Assembly: GCA_025738555.1 (NCBI GenBank)
Contig: JAOVFP010000010.1
Coordinates: 1,550,001 to 1,614,000, forward strand
Direction of reading: 5' to 3'
From: Cyathus striatus
Taxonomy: Eukaryota > Basidiomycota > Agaricomycetes > Agaricales > Nidulariaceae
DNA length: 64,000 nt
Of the stretch, positions 1 through 11,957 are shown piece after piece. Both the position numbers and the translations under genes were made by a program. The stretch's first letter is position 1. Each line of letters starts with the position of its first letter. A model generated the notes under the pieces. The model ran no database searches and was not told where the DNA came from. It was given only the letters and a program-made list of their open reading frames with translations.

Positions 1-1259
1 ATGACAGTGACTATGCACCACCCAAGAGATACTGCCCAGAGCCAGATGATCTTTTGGATACTATTATCCTTTCAGATGGAGATGAAGCCACTGAAGATTC
101 TGATTTATGCAAGATGATTGTGAGTAATGTATTTATTATAGATTCGAGCATTGTCACTTACATTTCTGCTGTGCTGTAGAATCAGAAACATCAAGAAAAG
201 CGAAGTAAAGATGTGGGAAATGTTCAGGGCTCATGTCTGACAAAGAAGAAATGAAAGCCAAAGTCAAAAGTGAGCCTAGCTATTATATTGTGATTCCAAA
301 CTCACATTTATAATTCTGTCAGAAACTGAAGTCACCTGAGGTTGTATGCATAGCCAAAGAAGCACCTATTACATTTGATTCAGCTGAGGAATCAGATGGT
401 GGTGCTGCTCTTCAGGCAGTTCAGGCAGCTGTGGCAAAAGTGAAAGGAGCATGTCAAGGCCCAGCAAATCGAAGTATGCAGCATTATGGAGAACCTACAC
501 CCATCATTGGTGCAGAGAGGTCACTTTGTTGGGAGTTCAAATGCAAATTTCATTCTTGGTACATTTCTCTCACATATTGTAATGATATCTCTTTATTAAC
601 TGTTATTATTCATGGTATTAGTACATGCACTTTTGCTTGTACAGTACCTGGAAGGAGTGCAAAATTTGATGATGAAATAACAATTCCAGCAGGCTTAACA
701 ATCTCACAACACATCTCACCAAATGTACTGCATACAAGAAGAGAAAGGAAAAGGCTGATCAAGAAACTGAAGATGAAGGTGACGTACCCATAACAACTTA
801 CAAGGAGACGAATGATATCATGGACAAGTTCCTTCTAAAAGGAAAGCTGAACCCTGCCATTGTCCACAATAAGGCAGGGTTCCTTTGGATCTTTTCAGCA
901 TGGATCCTTGACAATGATTTGCCCTGGACTACAGGTGAATCAAACATGCTTGCTAATCTTTTCAAGTACCTCAAGATATCTTATATGCTGCCAAGTGATA
1001 CAGCAGTACATAACAAGCTAGCAAAGATATTTGCAGAATTGCATGCAAAGGTGGTGGAAGAGCTTTTGGTACACATATCCCTCCTCTGCTGTATTCAGTT
1101 CTAAACTTCTAATATGTTCTATAGAAAATCAAATCAAAGTTTGCATTCACTACTGATACATGGACCAACAAGCAAATGATTTATACATTTGCTTGTTCCA
1201 TTGCATCATTTATTGATGATGACTGGACTCTTGTCGAGCACGTAATTGATTTCTGCCCA

Positions 1260-1922
1260 TGTGATATCCCGTATCACCTACCTCCAGACCCCTATGCTCT
1301 TACTCCACCTTTCCCTTTGTTTACTCCAGACTTTGATTATGTTCTTAGTATTACTTATTGCTTACTGTATATAGATTACTTTCGTTTCCTTTCTTCCGCC
1401 CTACTGAGCTATCCCCTCAGTATTGTAGTATACATCTCATAGTGAGTCACTTATCATTCTTAAGTGTGCCACTATCAGTTTTACTTTACACCACCATATG
1501 CACTCACTTCTCTGACATGTTTTATTATGTTTAATTAGTTATAGTCTTCATTCTACATATGCCTACCCTGACTGTACTTCTCCGCTGGCCTTGGCCAGCA
1601 GCCTTTACTTACTCCGAGTCTCTAGTATTTAAGTAGTACTTGATTTGTACTTAGCCTTTAGTTTTGTATTGAACTACATCCTCACCCTTTTGTCTGACTT
1701 GAGTTATACCTCTTGTCTTCTGTCTCTTGTCTTCTCTGAAGGGCTTGCCCTTACTCCAAAATACAGGACCAGGAATCCCAGGGGCGCAGCACATAAGCTG
1801 AAGCCAAAGTCCTACCCCCTGAGTTCTCGTTCTCTGCTTTCGTCTATTACTCACTCCTCACTTCTCCATAGTCACCCCCTCGTACTCCACCGCCAAGTCA
1901 GGCTAGGGGCATGGTCGTGACA
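1260..1922 (-). mobile_element. Solo LTR inserted in the hAT gene, 5-bp target duplication
   Basis: The 663-bp segment begins TGTGATATCCCG and ends GGTCGTGACA, so it has TG..CA ends. It is flanked on both sides by GCCCA (1255-1259 and 1923-1927). Read on the minus strand it starts TGTCACGACC and contains CTGCGCCCCTGGGA. That resembles TTGCGCCCCTTGGA in the solo LTR at 34042-34650, so both belong to one LTR retrotransposon family inserted in opposite orientations. Removing it restores the hAT frame. No internal retrotransposon sequence is present, so it is a solo LTR left by LTR-LTR recombination. Confidence 0.88.
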
Positions 1923-3236
1923 GCCCATTGGAGAGCAAGGAGCATGAGGGCTTATATGCTGCTCACTCATTTATTGATAGTGCTCATAAAGCTGGCATTT
2001 TGAGCAAGATAAGTTTATCCTCTATTCTATTCTTTCATGTACTAACATTATTTGTACTTCTCAGCGATCTCCATGGACAACACAAGTGTAAATGATGTGC
2101 TCTTCCAAAATGTGGCCTGTGCACTGCTCACACTTTATGACATACCTGAGCATAAAGATTGCCAAATCAGATGTCTTGCACACATTATCAATCTTGTTGC
2201 TCAAGCAATACTCTCTGCTGTTGGAGAAGCAGAGGAATGTCTTGATGATGGTGGTGAGTCAGACCACTTCCTCCTCAATAAGAATATGCCAATACACTAC
2301 AGTGCCGATGACAATGTGGAACTTCAAGAGCTTGAAACTAATCGAGATGTGGACATCAGTTTGAGAGATGATTTAGATGTGGTAAAGGGGGGATATGAGA
2401 TTGCACTAGATGAGGAAGAAGCAAGTGAGGTTGGGCAAAGTGCACTACAATGGGTATGTACATCTGCGGTTATTCTTATACTTGAACATTCACAACTGAA
2501 GCACTGGTTACTTTTCTATCAGCTTCAATTCATCACAAAAAAAATAACTTCCTCTCCTCAACAGAGACAATGATTCTGGAAAATATCTTCAGAGATATAT
2601 GGAGAGTCAAAACATGTGAATGAGAAGATACCAAACAGCCCCCTGCTTTCCAAGCTAATAGTCACCAGAGACATTTGTACAAGATGGAACTCAACCCATG
2701 CCATGATTGGGTGGGCTATTATTCTTCAAGAGGCAAGTTTATTTCAATTTAGGGACTCACAAGTTATGGCTAATAGTTTCATAGGCTATTAATCACTGAT
2801 CTTCAAGACTAAAGAATATGAAGAATTGCTGTTAGGAAAGAAAGACTGGGAGCAGTTGGATCAGCTGTGGAGTGTATTGGATGTGCATAATCATTATTCA
2901 GTATCATATAGATCCTTCCATCTAACTACAATAATGAAGTGTTTTACTGTGCATACACAGCAGCTCTCAATGTCATGGTGTCCAATGATCCCCTTTGTTC
3001 TCCCCATCTACAACTCCCTCAAGAAACATCTTAATGATGTCACTACAAGACAAGACCTCTCCTGGGAGCTCCATACAGCAGCTGGTGTTGGTAAAGGAAA
3101 GCTCATGAAATACAAAATGAAAGTGATTACCAACCACAACTATATTCTCAGGACAGGTATGTATGACAATGATTATGCTCCTTTTACATAGAACTCAATG
3201 ATACTGTGATTATTAGTCCTTCACCCGAGGTCATGT

Positions 3237-4611
3237 CACTGACCCACAGTCTCAGTAGAATCCAGTGAGATTCTCATGAGATTCTCTGATACTCCAGTGA
3301 GAATCCAGTGATATTTCTGAGAGTGTGGAGAGAGATTAGTGAGACTTTGGTGAGACTACACTGAGAAAATGAACAATTTCATCTCACTAAAATCTCAGCA
3401 AATTCTCATTTAGGTGAGAATCTCTTAGAGTCCAGTGATACTATAATGAGATGAATCTCAGAGAGTCCAATGAGAATTTAGTGAGAATAAGTCACTGGAC
3501 TCTCAGTACAGTCTCTGACATTTAACTCTGTTGTTACAAATTCCCACACAATATTTCATAAGATCTCTCTGCACCAAGCTGTACCTAGACTTTATTGTCA
3601 CAGTGATAACATGTTTCCCACAGTCATCACACTTGTCACACATGTGTGAAAGTGTGACATCTTGGAAAAGCGTGACATTTTGGAAAAAGTGCAACATGTG
3701 TGATATGTGTGACATATCATAGACATCACACTTGTCACACTTTTTCCAATATTGTCCAATATGTCACATGTCACGCTTTTTCAACATTTTTCAACATGTT
3801 GGAAAATGTTAGAAGAGGTGTGGTGCCTAAGCTGTACATAGACTCTATTGTCATATATGTGTGAAAGTGTGACATGTTGGAAAATGTTGGAAAAAGCGTG
3901 ACATGTGTGACAAGCGTGGGAAAAAGCGTGACATATTGGAAAATGTTGGGGAAGAAATGTGACATATGTGACAAGCGTGGGAAAAAATGTGACATGTTTG
4001 GAAAAGTATCACATATCATAACCATCACACTTGCCACACTTCTCCAAACATGTCACCCTTTTTCCCACGCTTGTCACACGTGTCACGCTATCACACATGT
4101 GTGACAAGTTTGATGATTGTAGGAAGTGTGAAAGTGTGACATGTCGGAAAATGTTGGAAAAATCGTGACAAGTGTGGGAAAAGTGTGACATGTTGGAAAA
4201 GCGCAACATGTATGACATATCATAGCCATCACACTTGTCACATTTTTTCCAACATGTCACATATGTCACGCTTTTTCCAATATTTTCCAATATGTCAGAC
4301 ATGTCACACTATGCTTTTCACTCCAACATGTCACACATATCACACTTTTGATAATATGTCACACTTTATCCAACATTTTCCAACATGTCACACTTTCACA
4401 CATGTGTGACAAGTGTGATAACTGTGGGAAACATGTTACAACTGTGATAATAGAGTCTAGGTTCAAGTAGAGTCCAGGTGCCCTACTGATAGTGTAGTGA
4501 GACTCTCACTGGATTCTCAATAGTCTAGTGAGAGTCTAGTGAGTCTCTCACTGAACTCTCAATAGTCTGGTGAGAGTCCAGTGAGAGTCCAGTGATAACT
4601 GTGGGAGAGTG
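3237..4611. mobile_element. Foldback-type non-autonomous element inside the hAT gene
   Basis: The ends read CACTGACCCACAGT and (reverse complement of the right end) CACTCTCCCACAGT. Inside lie blocks rich in CCAGTGAGA/TCTCACTGG. A longer inverted pair follows: 3577-3660 (ACCTAGACTTTATTGTCACA...) matches the reverse complement of about 4389-4480. The centre is satellite-like DNA. No coding capacity is seen. It separates the hAT exon ending near 3154 from the C-terminal part starting near 4612. I found no convincing target duplication, so the exact ends are approximate. Confidence 0.65.
3640..4440. repeat. GTGTGACA/GGAAAATGTTGGAAAA satellite-like array
   Basis: Irregular direct and inverted repeats of GTGTGACATGTTGGAAAATG followed by TTGGAAAAAGCGTGACA, in both orientations. 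Unit length is about 29-30 bp where regular. The same unit appears in the foldback element at 45848-46243. Short reading frames in this array are by-products of the repeat. Confidence 0.85.
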
Positions 4612-5389
4612 CAACATACTGCTCAAATGCCAATACCAGCATCATATAGTACCCAGCTCTCAGCATCCAGTAGCTTGGCAAGTCTTTGTGACTTCAACTT
4701 CAGTGTTCTGGTTGCATCTGCTCCAACTCTGCATCAGCAACTTGAAGAAGAGCTCCAGCACTATTTTGCATTTGGAGGCCATGGTGAGGTACATGATCCT
4801 CTGTTGTGGTGGAAGGTATGTCATCATACTTGATATATTTCACATAAGAATGCAAGAATGCAAGCTCAATGTTTATCTACATCATAAACAGACACATGAA
4901 ACATTATTCCCCACACTGGCAAGAATGGCAAGAGACATTCTAGCCATACCTGCGACTAGTGTGTCCATTAAGCAGACATTTTCGAAGTCTTGTCAAATTT
5001 GTACTGACTTGTGGAGCTCACTACAGGCTGAAATGATCTGTGAGGCATTACTAACGAAGGTATGGATTAGGAGTGACCTTTTCAATCTCATTCAAAAGCC
5101 AAAGCCTCTCAAAAAACATGGCAGTTGGTGCCTACTGGTTGATTTGTAGTTGAACATATTAGTTACATGCCAGGTAGGATAGTAGATGTGAATGTTATTC
5201 AGTACTGAATATACTACATACATATGAACTGCATTTACACTGCTACTCACCATCCAACTGACTCTTCCTCCCACAGCACCATTTCCAATGAGCATACATC
5301 CTCCTTGACTTCACAGCATCATCCCCAATGGGCCCAGGCCACCCACCCAACCCATCCTCTCACAGTATCATCCCCAATGAGGCGAGGTG

Positions 5390-5935
5390 AGAGAGACGAT
5401 GCCAACAGATTTATCCTCTCGTCGACATACTCCCACACAAACATACCCCCTACCCCTTGTTGATGCATGCCCACACCAACATACCCCCTCATTGTATATC
5501 CTCCCATCAACCCCCTACCCCTTGTCAGCATACACCCATGCTAATGTACCCCCTTGTTGAGGTATCCCCTTGTCGATGCACCACCTTATTGACATATGTC
5601 CACACAAACATGCTGCCTCACCAACATACCCTGTTGTTGACATATGTCCACACAAACATGCTGCCTCACCAACATACCCTGTTGTTGACATACACCCACA
5701 CAAACATGCCCCCTCATATCCCCTCATTGACATACACCCATGTAGACATACCCCCTCACAAATGCACCCTGTCGTCGATGTACACCCATGCAAACATACC
5801 CCCTTGTCGACATACACTCATGTAGACATACCCCCTCACAAATGTACCCCCTCACAAACACACCCCCTCACAAACATACCCTGTCATCAGCATGCACCCA
5901 TGCAAACATACCCCCTCATCAACATACACATCTCC
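5390..5935. repeat. Minisatellite of CACAAACATACCCCCT-type units
   Basis: Degenerate tandem repeats built on GACATACACCCATGCAAACA followed by TACCCCCTCA. At about 5580-5690 a 51-bp unit (GACATATGTCCACACAAACA...) occurs twice almost unchanged. All frames on both strands stay fairly open only because the repeat lacks stop codons, so the Pro/His/Thr-rich frames here are not called as genes. Confidence 0.8.
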
Positions 5936-5939
5936 TTCC

Positions 5940-7680
5940 CCCCATTCTCATATGTGGACTCCAGCACCAGTGTGCATGCCTGGTTGTATCACCTTACACC
6001 AGTGAGCATATATCTCCTTCTCCCCCACCCCCTAGTCAGCACCAGTGAGCATGTTCAAGTCCAAGCCCCATTGAGTTCTTGGCACATCCACCATGGCCTC
6101 TCCTTCAGCTCCCTCCAGCTCAACTATCCATGGTGGTGACACAGGCAAGGAAGAGAGAGGGCAGAGGAGGGGAGGCTGGATGATGATGTATTGGCACTGT
6201 TCTGGCCAGCAGGGGGTGGGTGGTCATGAGTGGAGTTGGTTGTTGGGCATGTTGGAACTTGGTGGCTGCTGGCGAAACACATGGTGTAGTTGGTGGTGAT
6301 GGGTGTCATTGTGCTGGTAACACAGGTGGGGGAGACAGAGGTGGGGAGGCTGGATGATGTTACATTGATGCTCAGTGATGAGTGTTCTAGCCAACTGGAT
6401 AGGTGTCGTCGTCTTGATGCAGGGGAGGAGGGAGGAGGGAGGAGGGAGATGGGCTTGATGACATGGCATAAACACTGTTCTTGCCAGTGGCATTGTTGTT
6501 GGGGATTGCAGATTGGAGAACACTGCTAGCATGGATGTGGATGTGGGAGGGGTGCATGGTGTCACAATGCTAGGAGTGGGGGAACAGCCAGAACGAGGGA
6601 AGGCAGTGCAAACACAGACAGTGTGATGTCATAAGGCTGGGTTAGGGGGAAGACCAGAACTATAGCAGGCTTGTGCACTGTGCAGATGAGATGCCACCCC
6701 CAGAAAGGCTAACAGGCAACAGCAGGACTACAGAACTAAACAGATGGTTAGCTTCAGTTAGAGATGATATAGGAACTAGATATAACACACTAGGAGCTGC
6801 TTGAGGATATAAGTTGTGGTCCTTGCAGCTCAGTGCTGCGGCATGCTGCTGCAGTAGGGTGAGGGAGTGGGGAACATATGACATGTAGTGTCAGTGTTAC
6901 ATTCTGATGAGTCAGGTCACACTGGTCACATATCACATGATCTATATCATTATCCTATACATTTTACACTATATCCCTATATATACTATTAGTATACTAT
7001 AATTACACTATCCCTATAAATACTTTGTGAGGTGTATAGGGATAGTACAGAGTTGGAGCCTTAATTATAACACATGGGTAGCTACAGGTTACAGGTAACT
7101 TGAAGCTGACCAGTACCCATACCCACTAGTACCCATACCTGTGACCTGTGTGGGTATGGTGTACCTGAGCCATTGCCTAGTCAACATTGTCTATTCACAA
7201 TCTTTCATCTATTGCTGGCTATCTATTTAATTTTCCTCTTCCTTACAATATAGGAAAACCTCAACTAATTCACTGTTTGTCCCTCTTCAAAAATCAGTAC
7301 ATGTCCAATCCAAATCTGTTCAATGTTCCGTTTCTTCATTGATAGATACCATTAGTTCATATTTGCACTTGTTTACATCACATTTCTTTTGAACACACTA
7401 TGTCTTACCTATACTATAACTCTTTATTCTCAAACTGTCTGGTCTCAATTTTACTTTGAGTACAAAACTATACATTCTGCCAACAAGCATTTGTATCTGT
7501 TTTAGCTTAGCACTAGATCCAAACTATTATACAGGATCCATAATGTGCTTTTGCAAATCAGCTTCAGTTTGCATCACCTTACGATTATATAGCACAAAGG
7601 GAAGTGAAATATATATTCAGTGCAAAGATATATGTTCAGGTACAGACTTCTTGCTAGTTCCTATTTTAACCTAACAAAAG
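5940..7680. other. No gene recognised; imperfect repeats
   Basis: I see no supportable gene. An imperfect duplication is visible: the word GGGGAGGCTGGATGATG at about 6170 recurs near 6345, each copy preceded by a GTAACACAGG/GTGACACAGG stretch. From 6900 onward the DNA is AT-rich with no recognisable coding pattern. Confidence 0.5.
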
Positions 7681-7685
7681 GTACA

Positions 7686-8830
7686 CTAATGTCTAATATG
7701 ACTACTCCTACATCCACTTGGCTGATTACATTCAATATTCTCCTTATTCTGGCTCTGGGAAGTTATAATCAATCTCATATCTGCACTAATTTTTCTCTTT
7801 TTAATAGGAGCATGGAATTTGTCACCTGATTCCTTTTCAATTTCAGACTGATTTGAATAAGTATCTGGGAAAGTTCTCTTGTATCTCTCTACTGCACTCA
7901 TCACTCCTTTGTTGTACTGATTTTGGCTGTGTTCATAAAAGCTTGCTTGTCAATGGCCAAAACTTTGCTGTGTTTTACTGCCAGCCCTTTCTTGATGTAA
8001 CTCTTGATTAACTTTGCTTTTTCTTTCACCAAATATTTCACCCTCCATTCTTGGACTGCAATGTGGGATACATCAGTTAGCTGATATCCTTGGTTTAAGT
8101 ACCTGTGCATTGGAACCCTGTGAATTTCAATGTTTTAATTCAGATTATACAGGACAACAGATATGCACCTTATTTACAAACACCCACCTTGTATACTCTC
8201 CCATTTCCACTGTACTCCAGAGGACCAATTGCTACTCCATTGGTAATACTTTTTTTCAAGAACACATGCTCATCTGGGTCTCCCTCATCCATGCAACATG
8301 AACTTGTATCACTATATAACCATTTTAAAATGTAAAAGTTATAAACAGTCAAGTTTTACTCACTTGGGATCTTATTTTGATTTCTAAGGATAAAAATCTA
8401 TCATTGACCAGAGTGCTCCTCACTTAGAAGAAGTTGAATACACAAAAGGTTGGAAATGATGACAATGTCAGTCTTGAAGGTTAGAGAAAACATCCCAGCT
8501 TTGAGATGGACATAACAAATGAGACAGAATTGTATCTAGTTTTCCTGAGTGAAACTATTGACATTCCAAACATTTTAAACAGTTTATAATAACTTACCTT
8601 GATATTGTTCTTTGAACAATGCTGTCAGTGGATCAATCTTATTAGGAACAGGGAAATTATGATGGGACTGAATTTCTGTCCACCAGTCTGATCCAAAAAT
8701 GAGATGACCAAGATGTTCCTTTGATGGTGTGTTGAAAGCATTCCATAAGTAGACTGGCTCAAAGGATCTAAAAGTTCATCACAGTACTCTGGTTGGAACC
8801 AGGCCTAATTATGGGTGACATTTATTTTAG
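7686..8830 (-). pseudogene. Remnant of an unidentified multi-exon gene
   Basis: Several minus-strand blocks look coding. One near 8590-8770 reads NTPSKEHLGHLIFGSDWWTE; the next, 8170-8350, contains DPDEHVFLKKSITNGVAIG; the last, 7686-8110, contains YQLTDVSHIAVQEWRVKYLV and KKRKISADMRL. They lie in order on one strand with AT-rich, intron-like gaps and frame breaks between them. I do not recognise the family and propose no function. Neighbouring sequence is repeat DNA, so a transposon-borne gene is possible. Confidence 0.45.
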
Positions 8831-8839
8831 CAATCAATT

Positions 8840-9357
8840 CCTGGAAAACAACATGAATTTTTTACTTTCATTTTCCAAAACTCACATTTAGAATTTAGTC
8901 TTGCAACATATCTTCTGTTTTGTTCATTCCACCTCTGAATCCAAATTCTTATCACATCAATTTACTCTGTCTGCAATCATCAATGTTGGTCCTGCTGATT
9001 TACCTTTCACTCATTACCACTCTTATTAAATTCACCTCTTTACATAGACACTTTACAGTGATCTCTCACAGGGCATGAATGTATTCATTAGGGCTAACCT
9101 TATTCAGTCTCGTGACAAATCTTCATGGTCCGGGGTATGTTTCTTTCAGTAATATTTAATCTTTTTGATATTAAATCAGTACTCCTTTTAGTTCAGACCT
9201 ATCAACTTAACATTAAGGACTTGCACATCTTTTAGATATTCCTTACTTGCTCTATTTTATTGTACTCTCATTTATCTTCTGTTCAACAACCATCTCACTA
9301 CATCACTAATAATTGTTGACACAGGCTACACTTATCTAATCATGTAATATTTCATAT
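8840..9357. other. No gene recognised
   Basis: AT-rich sequence with stop codons in all frames. I see no repeat, RNA gene or coding pattern. Confidence 0.5.
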
Positions 9358-9594
9358 TGTTAGGTAGTGGGCTCTGCTGCTTGCTGGCCCTATTTCTTTA
9401 TTTAGCAGAGATAATGGATCATGTCACATGTGACACAACCCTTTACAATAACTATATACTACATATAAACATTATAATAGTGTGTAATAGCTGTAACTGT
9501 AAATTTACATGCTGCAGAGTATACATATACTATACAGTTGGAGCATTAGGTAGAACCACATGATCATGTGAGTCAGGTTTTGTTGAACCTAACA
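9358..9594. mobile_element. Possible short solo LTR (TGTTAGG..CCTAACA)
   Basis: A 237-bp segment begins TGTTAGG and ends CCTAACA, a perfect 7-bp inverted end with TG..CA, as in Copia-type LTRs. The five bases outside are CATAT and TAGAT, which match poorly, so no target duplication supports it. It could be an old solo LTR with decayed flanks, or chance. Confidence 0.4.
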
Positions 9595-9659
9595 TAGATA
9601 ATACTAAGCTACAAACAGTTGTCTAAAAGCATACAAAACATACAAAACATTGAAGAAAA

Positions 9660-10219
9660 AAAGAAAGCTCATTATCTCATAACAGAATAAGTCATCATCA
9701 AGAAAGGGCAAGTCAAAGTATCATCATGAAGCTGCAACACCAACACCAAACCACACCTCAAACCAAAATCATCCACCAAGTCCAACACCCTTCTCACTCC
9801 CCTTCTCACCCTCCCTACTCCCTCAAACAGTCCTCCCAAACTCAACCTCCCTCCACACACCACTCCTTCCACCATGATCTGTACATTCCCTCCTCCTGTG
9901 CTCCCTCTCCCTCTCCCTCTCCTCCACACACACCCCCAGGCACAGAAGGACTCCTGAGTGGTGGACTTCCAAAAGCAGAACTGCCAACAAGAATAGAAGG
10001 TGACACAACCCCTCCCTCCTGCCAACCCCACCCAATACAATCAGACTCTCAGGAGCAGGCAGCAGACTCCCTGCCCATGCACCCAAAATCTCCCTCACCC
10101 CCTCCTGACTCCCATACCTCCTCAGTGTCTGCACAATCATACCCAAATACACAACCCCAAGTCCAAGCACAAGAGTAATCACCACCCTTGGTGCCAATGC
10201 CTCTCTGCTACTTAATGGC
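9660..10219. other. Pyrimidine-rich low-complexity DNA
   Basis: C+T-rich on the plus strand, with repeated CTCCCTCTCCCTCTCC and CCACACACC words. The Pro/Ser/His-rich frame on the plus strand and the Gly/Val-rich frame opposite follow from composition. No gene is called. Confidence 0.5.
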
Positions 10220-10872
10220 TCACATGCATGGTCCAAAAGCGAGCTGGTGTGCCATACATATGAGAGGATGGAGGAGGAAGAGGAGGGTAGACCAGGCTAG
10301 CCATATGGCTGGCATTGATAGCATTACCCAGACATTCCACCATATAAGGGTGTAATCTTTTCTGTGGGGGTCTTTTTCAGTGTTGGCAGCAAGAGAGGAA
10401 GGGATAAGGAAGAAGAAAGAATACATCAGCATTAGAATGAAAGTGTGCAAAGGGGAGTGACATGTTGATGTTATAAAGCAAAGGGAAATGACAGAGAACA
10501 CATCAATGTTAAAAAGCAAAAAAGGCAGGGGTAACAATGTGCCAGTGTCAAACCTGAAAGAGAACACTCCAGAACAAAAGAATGAAAGGGGAAAAACTTA
10601 ACAAGCAATTAAAAACAAAAACATGAACCTCAGCCCACTGTGACACCTTCCCCATACTCCTCTTAGCCCCAAAATGCACAATAAACACACCCATAGAATA
10701 AACTCATAATAGCACAAATGAGCAGAAGCAAAGCTGCAGTGCAGGTAAGTGGGTTATCTGATATTTCTGGGACTTGGAAGGTGGTTAATATTCCTCTGAG
10801 GTAACATAACATTGGTAAGATAGCTAATGTGAGGAAGGAAAAGAAAAGAGACATATGAAGCCAACAATGCAC
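10220..10872 (-). pseudogene. Multi-span membrane protein fragment, older copy
   Basis: Minus-strand blocks read LLLLICAIMSLFYGCVYCAF (near 10670-10740) and then IWWNVWVMLSMPAIWLAWS (near 10300-10350). Both are hydrophobic, membrane-spanning in character, and separated by broken sequence. The same pair of blocks occurs in the younger paralogue at 56034-56940 as ISLSYGCVFIV and WWNVWVVLST plus PAVWLAW. From memory, the WWNVWV..PA.WLAW pattern is common in uncharacterised Agaricomycete membrane proteins; function unknown. Stop codons after the first block and loss of CpG mark this copy as dead. Confidence 0.55.
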
Positions 10873-11957
10873 TAGTCAAATTCAGTGTTTTCCATTTTCC
10901 CAATAGTGAATCAATGAATGCTTCCCAGCTGTACTTGAATCAGATCAGAGCAGGCGACATTCCTCCTCCTGAGCCTCCTGCTTTGGTTCCAGCTTTAGCT
11001 CCACCACCTGCACTAGAAAGCTCCCAATCATTAAACACACCAACAGCTGTAGCACCCACATGTGCTGTCAACCCTATCCCTACTCCCATCAACCACTGCT
11101 GCTCCCTTTAAGGGGAAGGGGGATACAGTGCTGGTGGATAAACTGGTGGAGAAGCAACTGATGTAGATTGAGAAGGTAAAGAAAAAAGCCATGGTGATGG
11201 ATTCCCCTGCTATTCCCTCTTCCTTTCCTGCTGCAGCTGCTGCAAAGGATACATAGCCACAACCCCCTCTGCACCCATCATACATACAACATCAGGCTTA
11301 CTAATCTCCACATCTTCAAATATCCTTGCTACGTGGCTGAAGTACATCACTGGAAGATGGGGAGGAAGTGTTAGATATATCTGTCTTAGGAATGTTTCCA
11401 TGACTATGAGGTAGACATTTGTCCATGCAGTACAGTGTCCCCTTCTTCCCATTCTGCATATTTACCACCACCCAGTCCCAATTCCAAGTCCTCCTGGGCA
11501 GAGGAGGGGGAGTAAAGACATGAACATGAGAATGAAAAGGGGAGTGAGAAGGAGGGAAAAGAGGTATGTTTGAATTTGAATGGGTTAATGGGGACCCATA
11601 GTTCTTTGACTGGATTACTGTGATGCCAACAGTGGAGGTGCGAGGGTCATTGATATAGCCTTCTAAGGGGGGATGTGACTCTTGAGCATGAGTTTCTGGG
11701 TGATTGAGACAAAGCAAGGGATTTGGGTGAGAAGACAGGGTAGGGGTCTGAGAGCCATGTTTCATGGGTTGATACTGCATGCTACTTATTAGCATATAAC
11801 AAAAGGCAATAATGAAGAAAGTTGATGGTGAAGTGAAAAGACAGTAAGGAGAATGAAGGAGAACAGGGCATAGAGAGGGATGAAAGAGGCAGGGAGAAGG
11901 AGAAGAGAAGGAGGAAGAAAAATGTACATGTACTCCCAAGAGAAGCCCCATGAACAG

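Larger units (their letters stand above)
431..5149 (+). pseudogene. hAT-family transposase gene, broken by two insertions
   Basis: Exon pieces read like a basidiomycete hAT transposase. A BED-like start (CWEFKCKF near 525-552) is followed by a block from MDKFLLKGKLNPAIVHNKAG (820), an exon containing MDNTSVNDVLFQNVAC (2052-2573), and a hAT C-terminal dimerisation block at about 4890-5080 with DILAIPATSVSIKQTFSK and SLQAEMICEALLTK. Short GT..AG introns separate the blocks. The reading frame is cut by a solo LTR at 1260-1922 and by a foldback element at about 3237-4611. After removing the LTR and one target copy the frame runs on through VIDFCPLESKEHEGLYAAHS, so the insertion hit a formerly open gene. 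In a live element this enzyme would cut and paste DNA in the nucleus. I could not identify terminal repeats or the 8-bp target duplication of the parent element. Family assignment is firm for the C-terminal block, less so for the N-terminus. Confidence 0.8.

Noticed and set aside
5457..6139. Pro/His/Thr-rich frames (122 and 189 codons) as a structural protein gene
   Set aside because: They follow the minisatellite on both strands; no start context, introns or conserved block.
9672..10236. Gly/Val-rich minus-strand and Pro-rich plus-strand frames
   Set aside because: Explained by pyrimidine-rich composition; the two strands mirror each other.
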